The notes beneath the pieces are model-generated. The model had not been told where the DNA came from. It saw nothing but the letters and a program-made list of their open reading frames with translations, and searched no databases. This document shows positions 14,802-23,314 of a stretch of 24,577 bases of DNA, one piece after another. The stretch's first letter is position 1. The number at the start of each line of letters is the position of its first letter. The stretch is from JAZNQL01 sp045590155. GTDB taxonomy: Bacteria > Bacillota > Clostridia > UMGS1883 > UMGS1540. The stretch is taken from the NCBI GenBank assembly GCA_045590155.1, contig JAZNQL010000015.1, positions 1-24,577 of the forward strand, read 5' to 3'. A program made the translations under genes and the position numbers.

Positions 14802-16088
14802 ATGCTAAAGAAGTTTTTATGTTTAATATTTGCTTTTATGATTTTACTCTGTTTTTCTGCCGTTGCCGAAGCTCCTGATATTGCGGCTCCTTCTGCAATA
14901 CTTACGGCAGCTGATTCGGGGCTTATTTTGTACGAAAAGGCGGCTCATCAAAAGCAGTATCCCGCATCCACAACAAAGATTATGACGGCTATTCTGACTT
15001 TAGAGAATGCCGATTTGGACGATATTGCAACCGCAAGCTTTGAAGCGGTAAACAGTATTACATACGACAGCAGCAAAATATACTTAAGTCAGGGCGAGGA
15101 AATGAGAATATATGACCTTTTGCGTGCACTTATGATAGCCAGCGCAAATGATGCGGCAAACGTGTTGGCAGAGCATATAGGCGGTTCTGTAAAAGACTTT
15201 GTTTCTTTGATGAATACCCGTGCAAAAGAGCTTGGTGCAAAAAACACACACTTTGTAAACCCGCATGGTCTGCACGATTCAAATCATTATACCACCGCAT
15301 ACGATTTAGCAATAATGGCAAAGCACGCAATGAGCTTCCCTGTTTTCAGGGAACTTGTTTCACAGACAGAATGCACTCTTCCCCCCACAAATAAATTTGA
15401 CGAGGAAAGAAAGGTTTACACAACTAATTTTCTTTTGCAACCTGTAAGCGGGTATTTTTACAAATATGCAACAGGTATAAAGACGGGCTACACAAGCGAC
15501 GCTTTAAGTTGTCTTGTTTCAGCGGCGCAAAAGGATGGGGCAGAGTATATTGCAGTTGTTTTGCGTGACGAAATGCAGGAAGGCAAATCAATGCATTTTA
15601 TTGACTCGAAAAAACTTTTAAGCTACGGCATACAAGAATTCCCTGCTCATAAAGCAATTTCATATAACGAAGTAATAAGCACGGTTCCTGTTAAGAACGC
15701 AAAAGGAACTTCCACAATAATTTTAATGCCCGAAAAGGATGTTTCTCTTATTCTCCCAAAGGGTGCAAAGTTTGAAGAAGTACAGAAAAAAGAATATATT
15801 TTAAGCCAGATTTCTGCTCCCGTTAAAAAAGGCGACGTTATGGGCAGAATGGAATACTGGCACGGAGACACCAAAATAGGCGAAGTTAAAATGATTGCCG
15901 ACCGCGATTACGAAAAAGATGCTCTGGCACCTTTAAAGCGCGTTCTTAAAACCATTTTTTCATCGATATGGACATACATAATTGCAATAGTTGTTCTTTT
16001 GTTTGCAAACGGCGTAAACCAGAGCATTAAAAGAAAAAAGAGAAGAAGAATGAGAAAAGCTGAATACAGAAGTAAATTAGGCAAATAA
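14802..16088 (+). CDS. D-alanyl-D-alanine carboxypeptidase (S11 family)
   Basis: A low-molecular-weight penicillin-binding protein that trims the terminal D-Ala from peptidoglycan stem peptides outside the membrane. It has 428 residues. A signal peptide covers 1-22 (cleavage likely after AVA). The S11 active-site motifs are complete: SxxK as Ser56-Thr-Thr-Lys59 in PASTTKIM, SxN as Ser114-Ala-Asn116, and KTG at 227-229. A beta-rich C-terminal domain (about 275-360) is followed by a membrane anchor at about 386-405 and a very basic cytoplasmic tail (KRKKRRRMRKAEYR). The tail is a membrane helix rather than the usual amphipathic anchor. GAGGGG lies about 6 bases before ATG. It heads a five-gene plus-strand unit and faces away from the ComEA-regulator cluster. 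Confidence 0.95.
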   Translation: MLKKFLCLIFAFMILLCFSAVAEAPDIAAPSAILTAADSGLILYEKAAHQKQYPASTTKIMTAILTLENADLDDIATASFEAVNSITYDSSKIYLSQGEEMRIYDLLRALMIASANDAANVLAEHIGGSVKDFVSLMNTRAKELGAKNTHFVNPHGLHDSNHYTTAYDLAIMAKHAMSFPVFRELVSQTECTLPPTNKFDEERKVYTTNFLLQPVSGYFYKYATGIKTGYTSDALSCLVSAAQKDGAEYIAVVLRDEMQEGKSMHFIDSKKLLSYGIQEFPAHKAISYNEVISTVPVKNAKGTSTIILMPEKDVSLILPKGAKFEEVQKKEYILSQISAPVKKGDVMGRMEYWHGDTKIGEVKMIADRDYEKDALAPLKRVLKTIFSSIWTYIIAIVVLLFANGVNQSIKRKKRRRMRKAEYRSKLGK

Positions 16089-16112
16089 TAATGTAAGAAA
16101 GGCGGAGATTTT

Positions 16113-16427
16113 ATGGCACAGATAATTACCGGCGCAGAATTTGAAGAAAAAGTATTAAAAAGCAAAGACACAGTTTTAATAGATTTTTATGCTGACTGGT
16201 GCGGTCCATGCAAAATGATGGGGCCTATACTTGACGAGCTTTCAAAGGAGCTTTCTGAAAACCAGAAAATTTATAAAATAAATGTTGATAACGACGGAGC
16301 TTTGGCAGCAGGATACAAAATTGCGCTCATCCCCTCGCTTTTATTCTTTAAAAACGGCGAGGTTTGCGAAAGCATAACAGGTCTTGCAGACAAAGAAACT
16401 TTGAAAGGAATTTTCGATAAATTATGA
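16113..16427 (+). CDS. trxA: Thioredoxin
   Basis: A 104-residue thioredoxin, a cytoplasmic disulfide reductase reduced by thioredoxin reductase. The active site is WCGPCK with Cys30 and Cys33, and cis-Pro74 follows in ALIPSLLFF, where most thioredoxins have IPT. There is no signal peptide. A GGCGGAG ribosome binding site lies 6 bases before ATG. The gene starts 24 bases after the carboxypeptidase stop, and its TGA overlaps the PrmA ATG, so it is within the operon and coupled to prmA. Confidence 0.95.
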   Translation: MAQIITGAEFEEKVLKSKDTVLIDFYADWCGPCKMMGPILDELSKELSENQKIYKINVDNDGALAAGYKIALIPSLLFFKNGEVCESITGLADKETLKGIFDKL

Positions 16428-17392
16428 GCAACTGGACCGAAGCGTCAATTTACACAACGAGCGAAGGAATAGATGCAGTTTTCGGGCTTCTTATTTCGCT
16501 TGGTATTCAGGGAGCTGAAATAGTTGACGAGGGCGATTTTCACGATTTTTTAGAAAACAACACTCAATACTGGGACTATGTTGACGAGGAGCTTGCAGAG
16601 GCAAAAAAATGTCCCACTCATTTGAAAATATATCTTCCTGATACCCTGGAAGGCAAAGAACAGCTTGCAGAGCTTAAAAACAGTCTTAAGCTTTTGCCTT
16701 CGCTTTGTCCTGTTGATTTGGGCTCGCTTGAAGTCAGGGTTAAAGATGTTGATGCAGATGGCTGGTACACAAACTGGAAAAAGTATTATTCCCCAATCCC
16801 GATAGGCGAAAAAATAATTGTTATTCCCGAATGGCAAAGAGATACTGACAAAGGCTCGCGCCTTCCTCTTTACATAAACCCCGGTATGCTTTTTGGAACA
16901 GGCGGCCACGGAACAACACGCCTTTGTATGGAGTTTTTAGAGAAAAACGTAAAATCGGGCGACGAGATTTTAGATATAGGATGCGGAAGCGGTATTCTTT
17001 CTATTTTAAGCTTAGTTCTTGGAGCAAAAAATGCCGAGGCACTGGATATTGATCAGTCGGCACCAAAAATTGCCGCTGAAAACGCTGAACTGAACGGATT
17101 TTCTTCGGATAAATTCCATGTTTTTTGCGGAAATATTCTGCAGGACACCTCTTTGCAGAAAAAATATACACAGAATAAAAGCGATATAGTAGTTGCAAAT
17201 ATAGTTGCCGATGTTATAATACCCTTATCGGCAATGGCGGCAGATTTTATGAAGGATGGCGGCTTATTTATTTGCTCGGGAATAATAGACGAGCGTGCCG
17301 AGGAAGTAAAAGAAGCTCTTTTGCAAAACGGATTTATTATAGAAGATAAAAAGCAGGACGGAGAGTGGCACGCATTTTTGTGCCGAAGATAA
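16424..17392 (+). CDS. prmA: Ribosomal protein L11 methyltransferase
   Basis: Transfers methyl groups from S-adenosylmethionine to ribosomal protein L11. It has 322 residues, about the usual length. The N-terminal substrate domain (about 1-115) is followed by a class I methyltransferase. Key blocks are INPGMLFGTGGHGTTR at 151-166, the SAM motif ILDIGCGSG at 182-190 and NIVADVI at 259-265, in the place of the family's NILANPL. The ATG overlaps the thioredoxin TGA, and rsmE begins 4 bases after the stop. The prmA-rsmE pairing is common in Firmicutes and supports both calls. Confidence 0.95.
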   Translation: MSNWTEASIYTTSEGIDAVFGLLISLGIQGAEIVDEGDFHDFLENNTQYWDYVDEELAEAKKCPTHLKIYLPDTLEGKEQLAELKNSLKLLPSLCPVDLGSLEVRVKDVDADGWYTNWKKYYSPIPIGEKIIVIPEWQRDTDKGSRLPLYINPGMLFGTGGHGTTRLCMEFLEKNVKSGDEILDIGCGSGILSILSLVLGAKNAEALDIDQSAPKIAAENAELNGFSSDKFHVFCGNILQDTSLQKKYTQNKSDIVVANIVADVIIPLSAMAADFMKDGGLFICSGIIDERAEEVKEALLQNGFIIEDKKQDGEWHAFLCRR

Positions 17393-17396
17393 TTTT

Positions 17397-18110
17397 ATGC
17401 GAAAATTTTTTGTAGATACAGAGCCTTCGGGCAAAGTTATATTAGGTCAGGAAGAAGCAAGGCATATAGGCAAGGTTTTAAGAATGGGCAAGGGCGATGA
17501 GATTGTTCTTTGCGACGGAAAAGCCGTGGACTATTTTTGCCGTATAGAAGAAATAACAAAAACCGAGGTTGTATGCGAGGTTTTTGATAAAAAAGAAAGC
17601 GATTCCGAGCCTCCCTGTTTTGTTACTTTATATCAGGCAGTTCCAAAAGGCGAAAAATTTGAATACATAATACAAAAATGCACCGAGCTTGGGATGAGTG
17701 CCATTGTCCCTGTTCAGACAGAACGCGTGCAGGGAGACCCCAATATACGAATGGAACGACTTACAAAAATATCGATGAGTGCGGCTCAACAATCAGGCAG
17801 AGGAATAATTCCTTCAGTTTCAGAAAAAATCACTTTTGAAGACGCGCTTTTAAAAATGACACAGGCAGATATTGCCATTGTCCCATACGAGGACGAATCG
17901 GCTTGTATGCTGAAAGATGTATTAAGAGGGAAAACTCCTGCCTCAATCTCGGTTCTTATAGGACCAGAGGGCGGATTTTCTCCTTCTGAAATAGAAAAAG
18001 CAAAGGATGCAGGCGTGTTACCCGTATCGCTTGGCAGACGTATTTTAAGAACCGAAACTGCAGGCGCGGCAACCATTGCATCAATAATGTACGAATACGA
18101 AAGGGTTTAA
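17397..18110 (+). CDS. rsmE: 16S rRNA (uracil-1498-N3)-methyltransferase
   Basis: Methylates N3 of U1498 in 16S rRNA using S-adenosylmethionine. It has 237 residues: an N-terminal PUA-like domain (about 1-70, with EARHIGKVLRMGKGDEI) and a SPOUT-fold knot. The knot signatures are IGPEGGFSPSEIE at 188-200 and SLGRRILRTETA at 211-222. The start is 4 bases after prmA and has only a weak ribosome binding site, so it is probably translated by coupling. The next gene begins one base after its stop. Confidence 0.95.
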   Translation: MRKFFVDTEPSGKVILGQEEARHIGKVLRMGKGDEIVLCDGKAVDYFCRIEEITKTEVVCEVFDKKESDSEPPCFVTLYQAVPKGEKFEYIIQKCTELGMSAIVPVQTERVQGDPNIRMERLTKISMSAAQQSGRGIIPSVSEKITFEDALLKMTQADIAIVPYEDESACMLKDVLRGKTPASISVLIGPEGGFSPSEIEKAKDAGVLPVSLGRRILRTETAGAATIASIMYEYERV

Positions 18111-18111
18111 A

Positions 18112-19068
18112 ATGCACGAACAATTCAAAAAAATGACCGATGAAGAGTTGCTTGCAATAGTAAACTTAAAAACGGGTCATTATACCCACGACGAGCTTCA
18201 GGCAGCAAGAGAAGAGTTTATTAACAGAATGTTCCGCGAGCCTTTGATTCCAAAAAGAGAAGAAGTACCGCCCGAAAAGGAAGAGGTACTATTCAAACCT
18301 TTTGTTGAAGAAAAGCCCGACGTTTTTGTTGCACCTTCTCTTGAAGAAGAGATGAGAGAATATTTAACCGAGGCTGAATCGGAATTTTTAAAAGAAAGCA
18401 CAAAGGAAGTTTTTGAAACTCCTGAAGAGCTTACAGAGCCAATTCCTTTTGAAACTGCGGAGCCTGTGACGTTTGATACCATTGATTTAAAGGCAACGCC
18501 TTCGAGCGAAAATTTTGAACAAACACGCGTCTTTACTCCCGCAGAAGCAATAGTTTTAGAGCAAAAGGCAGACGAGGAGATTTTAGGGCATCAAGCAGAG
18601 CAAATCGGCTTTTTTGAAGAAGAAAAACCTGTTTTTGAAGAATTTGTTTCAAAACTTACCGAAGAAGATTACGCTTTTTACGAAAGGCAAAAACCCATAA
18701 CCTACTGCTCTACCGATACAAAGCTCAACAAATTCTGCAGGCGTGTTGTTATGCCTTTGGTTTGCACAAAAACTCTTATAACTCTTTTAATCGCAGTTTT
18801 TGCAGTAATATCAAATCATAAAAGCTTAACCTTTAATCTTTATGCTTGCACCGCATTTATGTTTATTATTGCAGACGTTTTTTCCTGGGATGCCCTTGTA
18901 AATGATATAAATCCCATTATACCAAAACTTGTTTTATCGTGCGAATTAGTGCTTTCTCTTTCAAATCTTTTTGCAGGAACATATATTATCCCCACAATCC
19001 TTGTTTGGATTTACATAATTGTTCTGGCATTTGGACTTTGGGGACTTTTCCCATCGAAAAAAGCATAA
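18112..19068 (+). CDS. Acidic protein with four C-terminal membrane segments, unknown function
   Basis: I do not recognise the function. The 318 residues fall in three parts. Residues 1-40 form a short helical motif (MTDEELLAIVNL, then YTHDELQAAREEF), like small N-terminal modules seen on other clostridial membrane proteins. Residues 41-200 are very rich in Glu and Pro and low in complexity, probably a disordered cytoplasmic region. Residues 214-312 hold four hydrophobic segments (about 214-234, 240-258, 271-290 and 292-312). It begins one base after the rsmE stop, with AAAGGG just upstream, and ends the operon at a terminator. Codon use matches its neighbours. A role in the envelope is possible only by association with the carboxypeptidase. 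Confidence 0.8.
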   Translation: MHEQFKKMTDEELLAIVNLKTGHYTHDELQAAREEFINRMFREPLIPKREEVPPEKEEVLFKPFVEEKPDVFVAPSLEEEMREYLTEAESEFLKESTKEVFETPEELTEPIPFETAEPVTFDTIDLKATPSSENFEQTRVFTPAEAIVLEQKADEEILGHQAEQIGFFEEEKPVFEEFVSKLTEEDYAFYERQKPITYCSTDTKLNKFCRRVVMPLVCTKTLITLLIAVFAVISNHKSLTFNLYACTAFMFIIADVFSWDALVNDINPIIPKLVLSCELVLSLSNLFAGTYIIPTILVWIYIIVLAFGLWGLFPSKKA

Positions 19069-19071
19069 AAC

Positions 19072-19110
19072 AAAAAACCTCAAGGCTTTACAGCCTTGAG
19101 GTTTTATTTT
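19072..19110. terminator. Bidirectional terminator
   Basis: A long stem (AAAACCTCAAGGCT with AGCCTTGAGGTTTT) closes a TTAC loop, with A and T runs on both sides. It ends the dacA-trxA-prmA-rsmE-unknown operon and the converging SDR gene. Confidence 0.93.
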
Positions 19111-19120
19111 CTTCATGAAT

Positions 19121-19975
19121 TTATACTCCGCTATATGCTGAGAAACCGCCGTCAACCGGGATAACAACACCGGTTACAAAGCCTGAAGCATCGTCGTTAA
19201 TAAGCCACTGGAGTGTACCTACAAGCTCTTCTGCTTCGCCAAAACGTCCCATAGGAGTAGCGGCTAAAATTTTGTTTGTTCTGGGAGTGGGAGTTCCGTC
19301 TTCTGTGTATAAAAGAGCCTGATTCTGCTTTGTTACAAAGAAGCCGGGAGCAATAGCGTTTACTCTTATACCCATCTTTGAGAAGTGAACTGCAAGCCAC
19401 TGTGTGAAGTTTGATATAGCTGCCTTTGCACCGCTGTATGCAGGGATTTTTGTAAGAGGACGGAAAGCGTTCATTGAAGAAACATTGATTATTGTTCCTG
19501 CCTTTTTAAGAGCCATATCCTTTGCAAAAACCTGTGTGGGAATAAGTGTGCCAAGGAAGTTTAAGTTAAACACAAATTCTATTCCTTCGGGATCTAAATC
19601 AAAGAAGGTAACTATATCTTCTTTAGCCTTAAGATCTTCTTCTGTCATATATTCGTGAGTTGTGGTTCCTTTGGGGTTATTTCCGCCTGCACCGTTTATC
19701 AGAATATCGCAGGTGCCGAAATCTTCTAAAATCTTATCGTGTGCAGCCTGTACTTCGTCAGGCTTTAAAACATTTGCCTCATAACCTTTAGCTGTGCCGC
19801 CTGCTGCGTTTATTTTGTCTGCAACAACGTTTGCAGAGTCTTCTCTTCTATCGAGAACGCAAACCTTTGCTCCGCACTGACCAAGCGCTTCTGCAAACAT
19901 TCCGCACAACACACCGCCGCCGCCTGTTACTACACAAACTTTGTCTTTTAAATCTAAATCAAAGGGTAATTTCAT
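19121..19975 (-). CDS. Short-chain dehydrogenase, UxuB/YjmF-like (D-mannonate oxidoreductase type)
   Basis: A 284-residue NAD(P)-dependent SDR. It has the glycine-rich cofactor motif TGGGGVLCG at 17-25, NGAGGNNPK at 94-102, Ser166/Ser167 and the YSGAK catalytic pair Tyr180/Lys184. Stretches such as FNLNFLGTLIPTQVF, SSMNAFRPLTKIPAY and FVTGVVIPVDGGFSA are those I know from Bacillus UxuB (YjmF), which interconverts fructuronate and mannonate. The insert at 100-135 is also shared with that group. I placed the start at ATG 19973-19975, after AAGGAAAGGA; the frame runs on to 20155 but crosses the promoter and the opposite gene. No mannonate dehydratase or uronate isomerase is nearby, so the substrate is uncertain. 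Confidence 0.9.
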   Translation of the reverse strand: MKLPFDLDLKDKVCVVTGGGGVLCGMFAEALGQCGAKVCVLDRREDSANVVADKINAAGGTAKGYEANVLKPDEVQAAHDKILEDFGTCDILINGAGGNNPKGTTTHEYMTEEDLKAKEDIVTFFDLDPEGIEFVFNLNFLGTLIPTQVFAKDMALKKAGTIINVSSMNAFRPLTKIPAYSGAKAAISNFTQWLAVHFSKMGIRVNAIAPGFFVTKQNQALLYTEDGTPTPRTNKILAATPMGRFGEAEELVGTLQWLINDDASGFVTGVVIPVDGGFSAYSGV

Positions 19976-20008
19976 TCTTTTTTCGTCCTTTCCTTGTTTT
20001 ATAAACCC

Positions 20009-20037
20009 ATTATATACTTTTTTTCCTATCTTGTCAA
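20009..20037 (-). promoter_or_regulatory. Consensus promoter of the SDR gene
   Basis: On the minus strand, TTGACA (20032-20037) and TATAAT (20009-20014) are both perfect, with a 17-base spacer. Its -35 lies 8 bases from the -35 of the divergent gene. Confidence 0.9.
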
Positions 20038-20045
20038 AGGATAAG

Positions 20046-20074
20046 TTGACAGTTTTTCTGTTTTGTAGTAAAAT
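20046..20074 (+). promoter_or_regulatory. Promoter of the methionine-gamma-lyase-family gene
   Basis: TTGACA (20046-20051) and TAAAAT (20069-20074) are 17 bases apart. Transcription should begin near 20081, giving a leader of about 17 bases before the GTG start. Confidence 0.88.
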
Positions 20075-20097
20075 ATTTCTCCGAAGGAGTGATTTAA

Positions 20098-21336
20098 GTG
20101 TTTTTTTCAGACAAAATAATGGAGCTCGGCAGAAAAGCCGAAGAAATAAGCGCAAAAACTTTTAAAAAAATTGATGATATAGCTTTTATAAACCAAAACA
20201 AAGTTTTAGAAGCTTTTAAAGAAGAAAAAATAAGTGCTGCCCATTTTGCGGGTAGCTCCGGATACGGATACGACGATTTAGGCAGAGATGCTCTTGACCG
20301 TGTTTATGCCAGAGCTTTTGGCTGCGAGGCTGCATTTGTAAGACACAATATACTTTCAGGCACACACGCCCTTTCCATAATGCTTTTTTCAGTATTGCGT
20401 CCCGGCGATACTCTTTTAGCTGCAACAGGGCGTCCTTACGATACTTTAGAGGGCGTTATAGGCATAAATAAAGCCGAAAACGGAAATTTGCGTGAGTTTG
20501 GGGTAAATTACCGTGAAGTATTATTAAAAGACGGTGCTCCTGATTACGACCAAATAGAAAAAGTTCTTTTAGAGGATAAAACTATAAAGGCTGTTCTTAT
20601 CCAACGCTCACGCGGGTACGAAATGCGTCCCGCACTTACCATTGACCAGATAGAAAAAATATGCAAAATAGTAAAAAAATATAATGTTATAGCTCTGTGC
20701 GACAACTGCTACGGCGAATTTACCGATACAAAAGAGCCTGTAGCGGTTGGGGTTGATTTAATGGCGGGCTCGCTTATAAAAAATCCCGGCGGCGGAATTG
20801 CACGCACAGGCGGATATATAGCAGGCAGGGAAGAATATGTATCTTTAGCTGCAGACAGACTTGTAGCTCCCGGCATTGGAAGGGAAGTAGGTGCATCTTT
20901 AGATGAATCAAGAAATATGTATCTTGGATTTTTCCTTGCACCCCACGTTGTTGCTTCGGCAATAAAAACGGCCGTATTTTGTGCCGCAATGGCAGAGCTT
21001 TGCGGTTTTGAGGCAAGTCCTTCGGTAGAATCTGCCCGAAACGACATAATAGAAGCCATAGTTTTTGGCGACCCCAAAAAGGTTATAGCCTTTTGTCAGG
21101 GAATACAAGCAGCATCCCCTGTTGATTCATTTGTAAAGCCTGAACCGTGGGCAATGCCCGGATATACCTCGGACGTAATAATGGCGGCAGGCACATTTAC
21201 ACAGGGTGCATCAATAGAAATAAGTGCCGATGCCCCAATGCGTGAGCCTTATGCAGTTTATATGCAGGGAGGACTTACATACGAATCGGGCAAGGTTGCA
21301 GTAATGAGCGCATTTGACCAGGTACTTAAAATATAA
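20098..21336 (+). CDS. Methionine gamma-lyase family PLP protein (YnbB type)
   Basis: A 412-residue fold-type I PLP enzyme of the family annotated as methionine gamma-lyase-like or 'aluminium resistance protein' (Bacillus YnbB). Its reaction is not well established; a carbon-sulfur lyase activity is the usual guess. Conserved blocks are HFAGSSGYGYDDLGRD at 49-64, RHNILSGTHAL at 82-92, and CDNCYGEF at 201-208 with Asp202 for the pyridine nitrogen. SLIKNPGGGIA at 225-235 holds Lys228 as the PLP lysine. It starts at GTG 20098, 8 bases after GAAGGAG. In many Firmicutes this family lies near hfq/glnR/miaA, but here it stands alone opposite an SDR. It ends at a hairpin terminator. Confidence 0.92.
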   Translation: MFFSDKIMELGRKAEEISAKTFKKIDDIAFINQNKVLEAFKEEKISAAHFAGSSGYGYDDLGRDALDRVYARAFGCEAAFVRHNILSGTHALSIMLFSVLRPGDTLLAATGRPYDTLEGVIGINKAENGNLREFGVNYREVLLKDGAPDYDQIEKVLLEDKTIKAVLIQRSRGYEMRPALTIDQIEKICKIVKKYNVIALCDNCYGEFTDTKEPVAVGVDLMAGSLIKNPGGGIARTGGYIAGREEYVSLAADRLVAPGIGREVGASLDESRNMYLGFFLAPHVVASAIKTAVFCAAMAELCGFEASPSVESARNDIIEAIVFGDPKKVIAFCQGIQAASPVDSFVKPEPWAMPGYTSDVIMAAGTFTQGASIEISADAPMREPYAVYMQGGLTYESGKVAVMSAFDQVLKI

Positions 21337-21397
21337 AATATAGGAATATATTGACACAAACCCTTTTAAATGGGGGGAAGCTTGTTTTTATAACAAT

Positions 21398-21436
21398 CGG
21401 AGCAGTGAAATTTCACTGCTCCGTTTATTTTTTCAA
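21398..21436 (+). terminator. Terminator of the methionine-gamma-lyase-family gene
   Basis: A 13-base perfect palindrome arm (CGGAGCAGTGAAA with TTTCACTGCTCCG) is followed by TTTATTTTTT. The T run is on the plus side, so it mainly ends the plus-strand gene. Its end touches the stop codon of the converging small gene. Confidence 0.9.
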
Positions 21437-21667
21437 AAATCGTGGCGTCCGCCTGCATCTATATTATGTTTTTCAAAAATACGCACAATTTCTTCAACTA
21501 CATCAAAATCGTTTTCTATATCAATATTCTGAATAACCTCTTTTATTTCCTCGAGCACCGAAAGAGCCTGCGAGTTGATTTGACTTGTGTCTATTTCCAA
21601 ATTGCTTATTGAAGAATTTATTACATAGGGATATTGCATTTGCAAACAGTTCGAGTTTTATATTCAT
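21433..21667 (-). pseudogene. Small acidic protein gene with an apparent one-base frameshift
   Basis: The minus strand has a well-placed start, ATG 21665-21667, five bases after GGGGGA and downstream of a good promoter. It reads MNIKLELFANAI and then runs out of the frame that codes for the rest. The frame open to TGA 21433 reads PYVINSSISNLEI, then an acidic helical region (SVLEEIKEVIQNIDIEND) and ends HNIDAGGRHDF. The span from ATG to stop is 235 bases, so removing one base near 21635 would give a 77-residue protein in one frame. It is therefore either a fresh frameshift mutation, a sequence error, or a shorter gene starting at ATG 21639 or TTG 21645 without a good ribosome binding site. 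The protein family is not recognised. Confidence 0.5.
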
Positions 21668-21688
21668 ATACGTCCCCCATAATTTTTT

Positions 21689-21698
21689 ATTTGTCTCA
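21689..21698 (-). promoter_or_regulatory. Candidate operator half (copy 1) near the small acidic gene
   Basis: ATTTGTCTCA is a ten-base sequence found in inverted orientation at 21758-21767. It lies just downstream of the minus-strand -10, where a repressor would block transcription. Confidence 0.5.
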
Positions 21699-21710
21699 CT
21701 TTTACAACCG

Positions 21711-21739
21711 ATTATATCATATTTTTATTGTAAAATCAA
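21711..21739 (-). promoter_or_regulatory. Promoter of the small acidic-protein gene
   Basis: On the minus strand, TTGATT (21734-21739) and TATAAT (21711-21716) are 17 bases apart. The predicted start near 21704 precedes the GGGGGA ribosome binding site and ATG 21667. Confidence 0.75.
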
Positions 21740-21757
21740 GATAATAAGTGAAAAAAA

Positions 21758-21767
21758 TGAGACAAAT
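21758..21767 (+). promoter_or_regulatory. Candidate operator half (copy 2) near the XRE gene
   Basis: TGAGACAAAT, the exact inverse of 21689-21698, lies 16 bases before the GTG start of the XRE regulator. The two copies are 59 bases apart and flank the shared promoter region, as expected for an autoregulated divergent pair. Confidence 0.5.
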
Positions 21768-21783
21768 TTTTGTGGGTGATTTT

Positions 21784-22035
21784 GTGAAGCAGAGAACAAC
21801 GGCTAATGGTAAAAATCTTATAGGCGAAAGACTTAAACTGTTAAGAAAAAACGCAAACCTTTCACAAAGAGATTTAGCGAGAGAACTTCAACTAATCGGC
21901 ATTGATATGGATAAAAATGTTATAACCCGAATTGAAACAAACAGCCGATATGTTACTGATTTTGAGCTTCAGGCACTTAAAGAAATTTTTGATGTGTCTT
22001 ATGATTATCTTATAGACGGAACAGAACAAAAATAA
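21784..22035 (+). CDS. XRE-family helix-turn-helix regulator
   Basis: An 83-residue protein made of one Cro/CI-type DNA-binding domain. IGERLKLLRKNANLSQRDLARELQL (here about residues 13-37) is the helix 1-3 region with the turn, and DKNVITRIETNSRYVTDFE contains the rest of the domain. The C-terminus (LKEIFDVSYDYLIDG) is typical of this family. I chose GTG 21784-21786 because GGGTG lies about 5 bases upstream; the frame also opens at GTG 21748, but without such a site and with part of a candidate operator inside. It is divergent from the small acidic-protein gene and probably represses both. I found no convincing sigma-A promoter for it. Confidence 0.85.
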   Translation: MKQRTTANGKNLIGERLKLLRKNANLSQRDLARELQLIGIDMDKNVITRIETNSRYVTDFELQALKEIFDVSYDYLIDGTEQK

Positions 22036-22052
22036 ATATTATTAAGCATTGT

Positions 22053-22077
22053 AGGGGAGGGTTTCCACGCCCTCCCT
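22053..22077. repeat. Palindromic element, possible dispersed repeat
   Basis: GGGAGGG and CCCTCCC pair across an eight-base TTTCCACG loop, preceded by GTAG. There is no T run on the plus side, so it is not a canonical terminator of the XRE gene. Its GC-rich arms stand out from the AT-rich surroundings, like dispersed palindromes of clostridial genomes. Confidence 0.45.
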
Positions 22078-22112
22078 GAAAAAATAAGGAACGCCACACA
22101 GGACGTTCCTTA
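22078..22112 (-). terminator. Terminator of mnmA
   Basis: On the minus strand TAAGGAACG pairs with CGTTCCTTA and is followed by TTTTTTC. It lies 34 bases past the mnmA stop. Together with the palindrome at 22053-22077 it fills the gap between the XRE gene and mnmA. Confidence 0.85.
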
Positions 22113-22145
22113 CATTATTTCTTTGTTTTTACGGTCTGGGCTTTT

Positions 22146-23189
<1,044 letters not shown>

Positions 23190-23213
23190 AATATCGACCT
23201 CTCTTTAACTTTA

Positions 23214-23242
23214 AATGTATCATATTTTTTTTATAATGTCAA
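23214..23242 (-). promoter_or_regulatory. Promoter of mnmA
   Basis: On the minus strand, TTGACA (23237-23242) is perfect and TACATT (23214-23219) lies 17 bases on. The predicted start is near 23207, leaving a leader of about 18 bases. Confidence 0.8.
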
Positions 23243-23254
23243 TGTATGTTTTTC

Positions 23255-23283
23255 TTGACAAACAAAGGCAAAAATACTATAAT
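23255..23283 (+). promoter_or_regulatory. Consensus promoter of ddh
   Basis: TTGACA (23255-23260) and TATAAT (23278-23283) are both perfect with a 17-base spacer. Transcription should begin near 23290, after the longer in-frame ATG at 23246, which fixes the ddh start at 23315. Confidence 0.9.
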
Positions 23284-23314
23284 TTTTTTATTAAAGCAAT
23301 TAGGAGCTGATTTT

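Noticed and set aside
19976..20155. N-terminal extension of the SDR
   Set aside because: It crosses its own promoter and the start of the divergent gene; ATG 19975 has a ribosome binding site and matches the family.
21351..21536. A short plus-strand frame after the PLP enzyme gene, near TTGACA at 21353
   Set aside because: No matching -10 box or convincing ribosome binding site, and it runs through the terminator and antisense to the small acidic gene.
23246..23314. N-terminal extension of meso-diaminopimelate dehydrogenase
   Set aside because: The perfect promoter lies within it, and family members begin at the MKIAISGYGN position.
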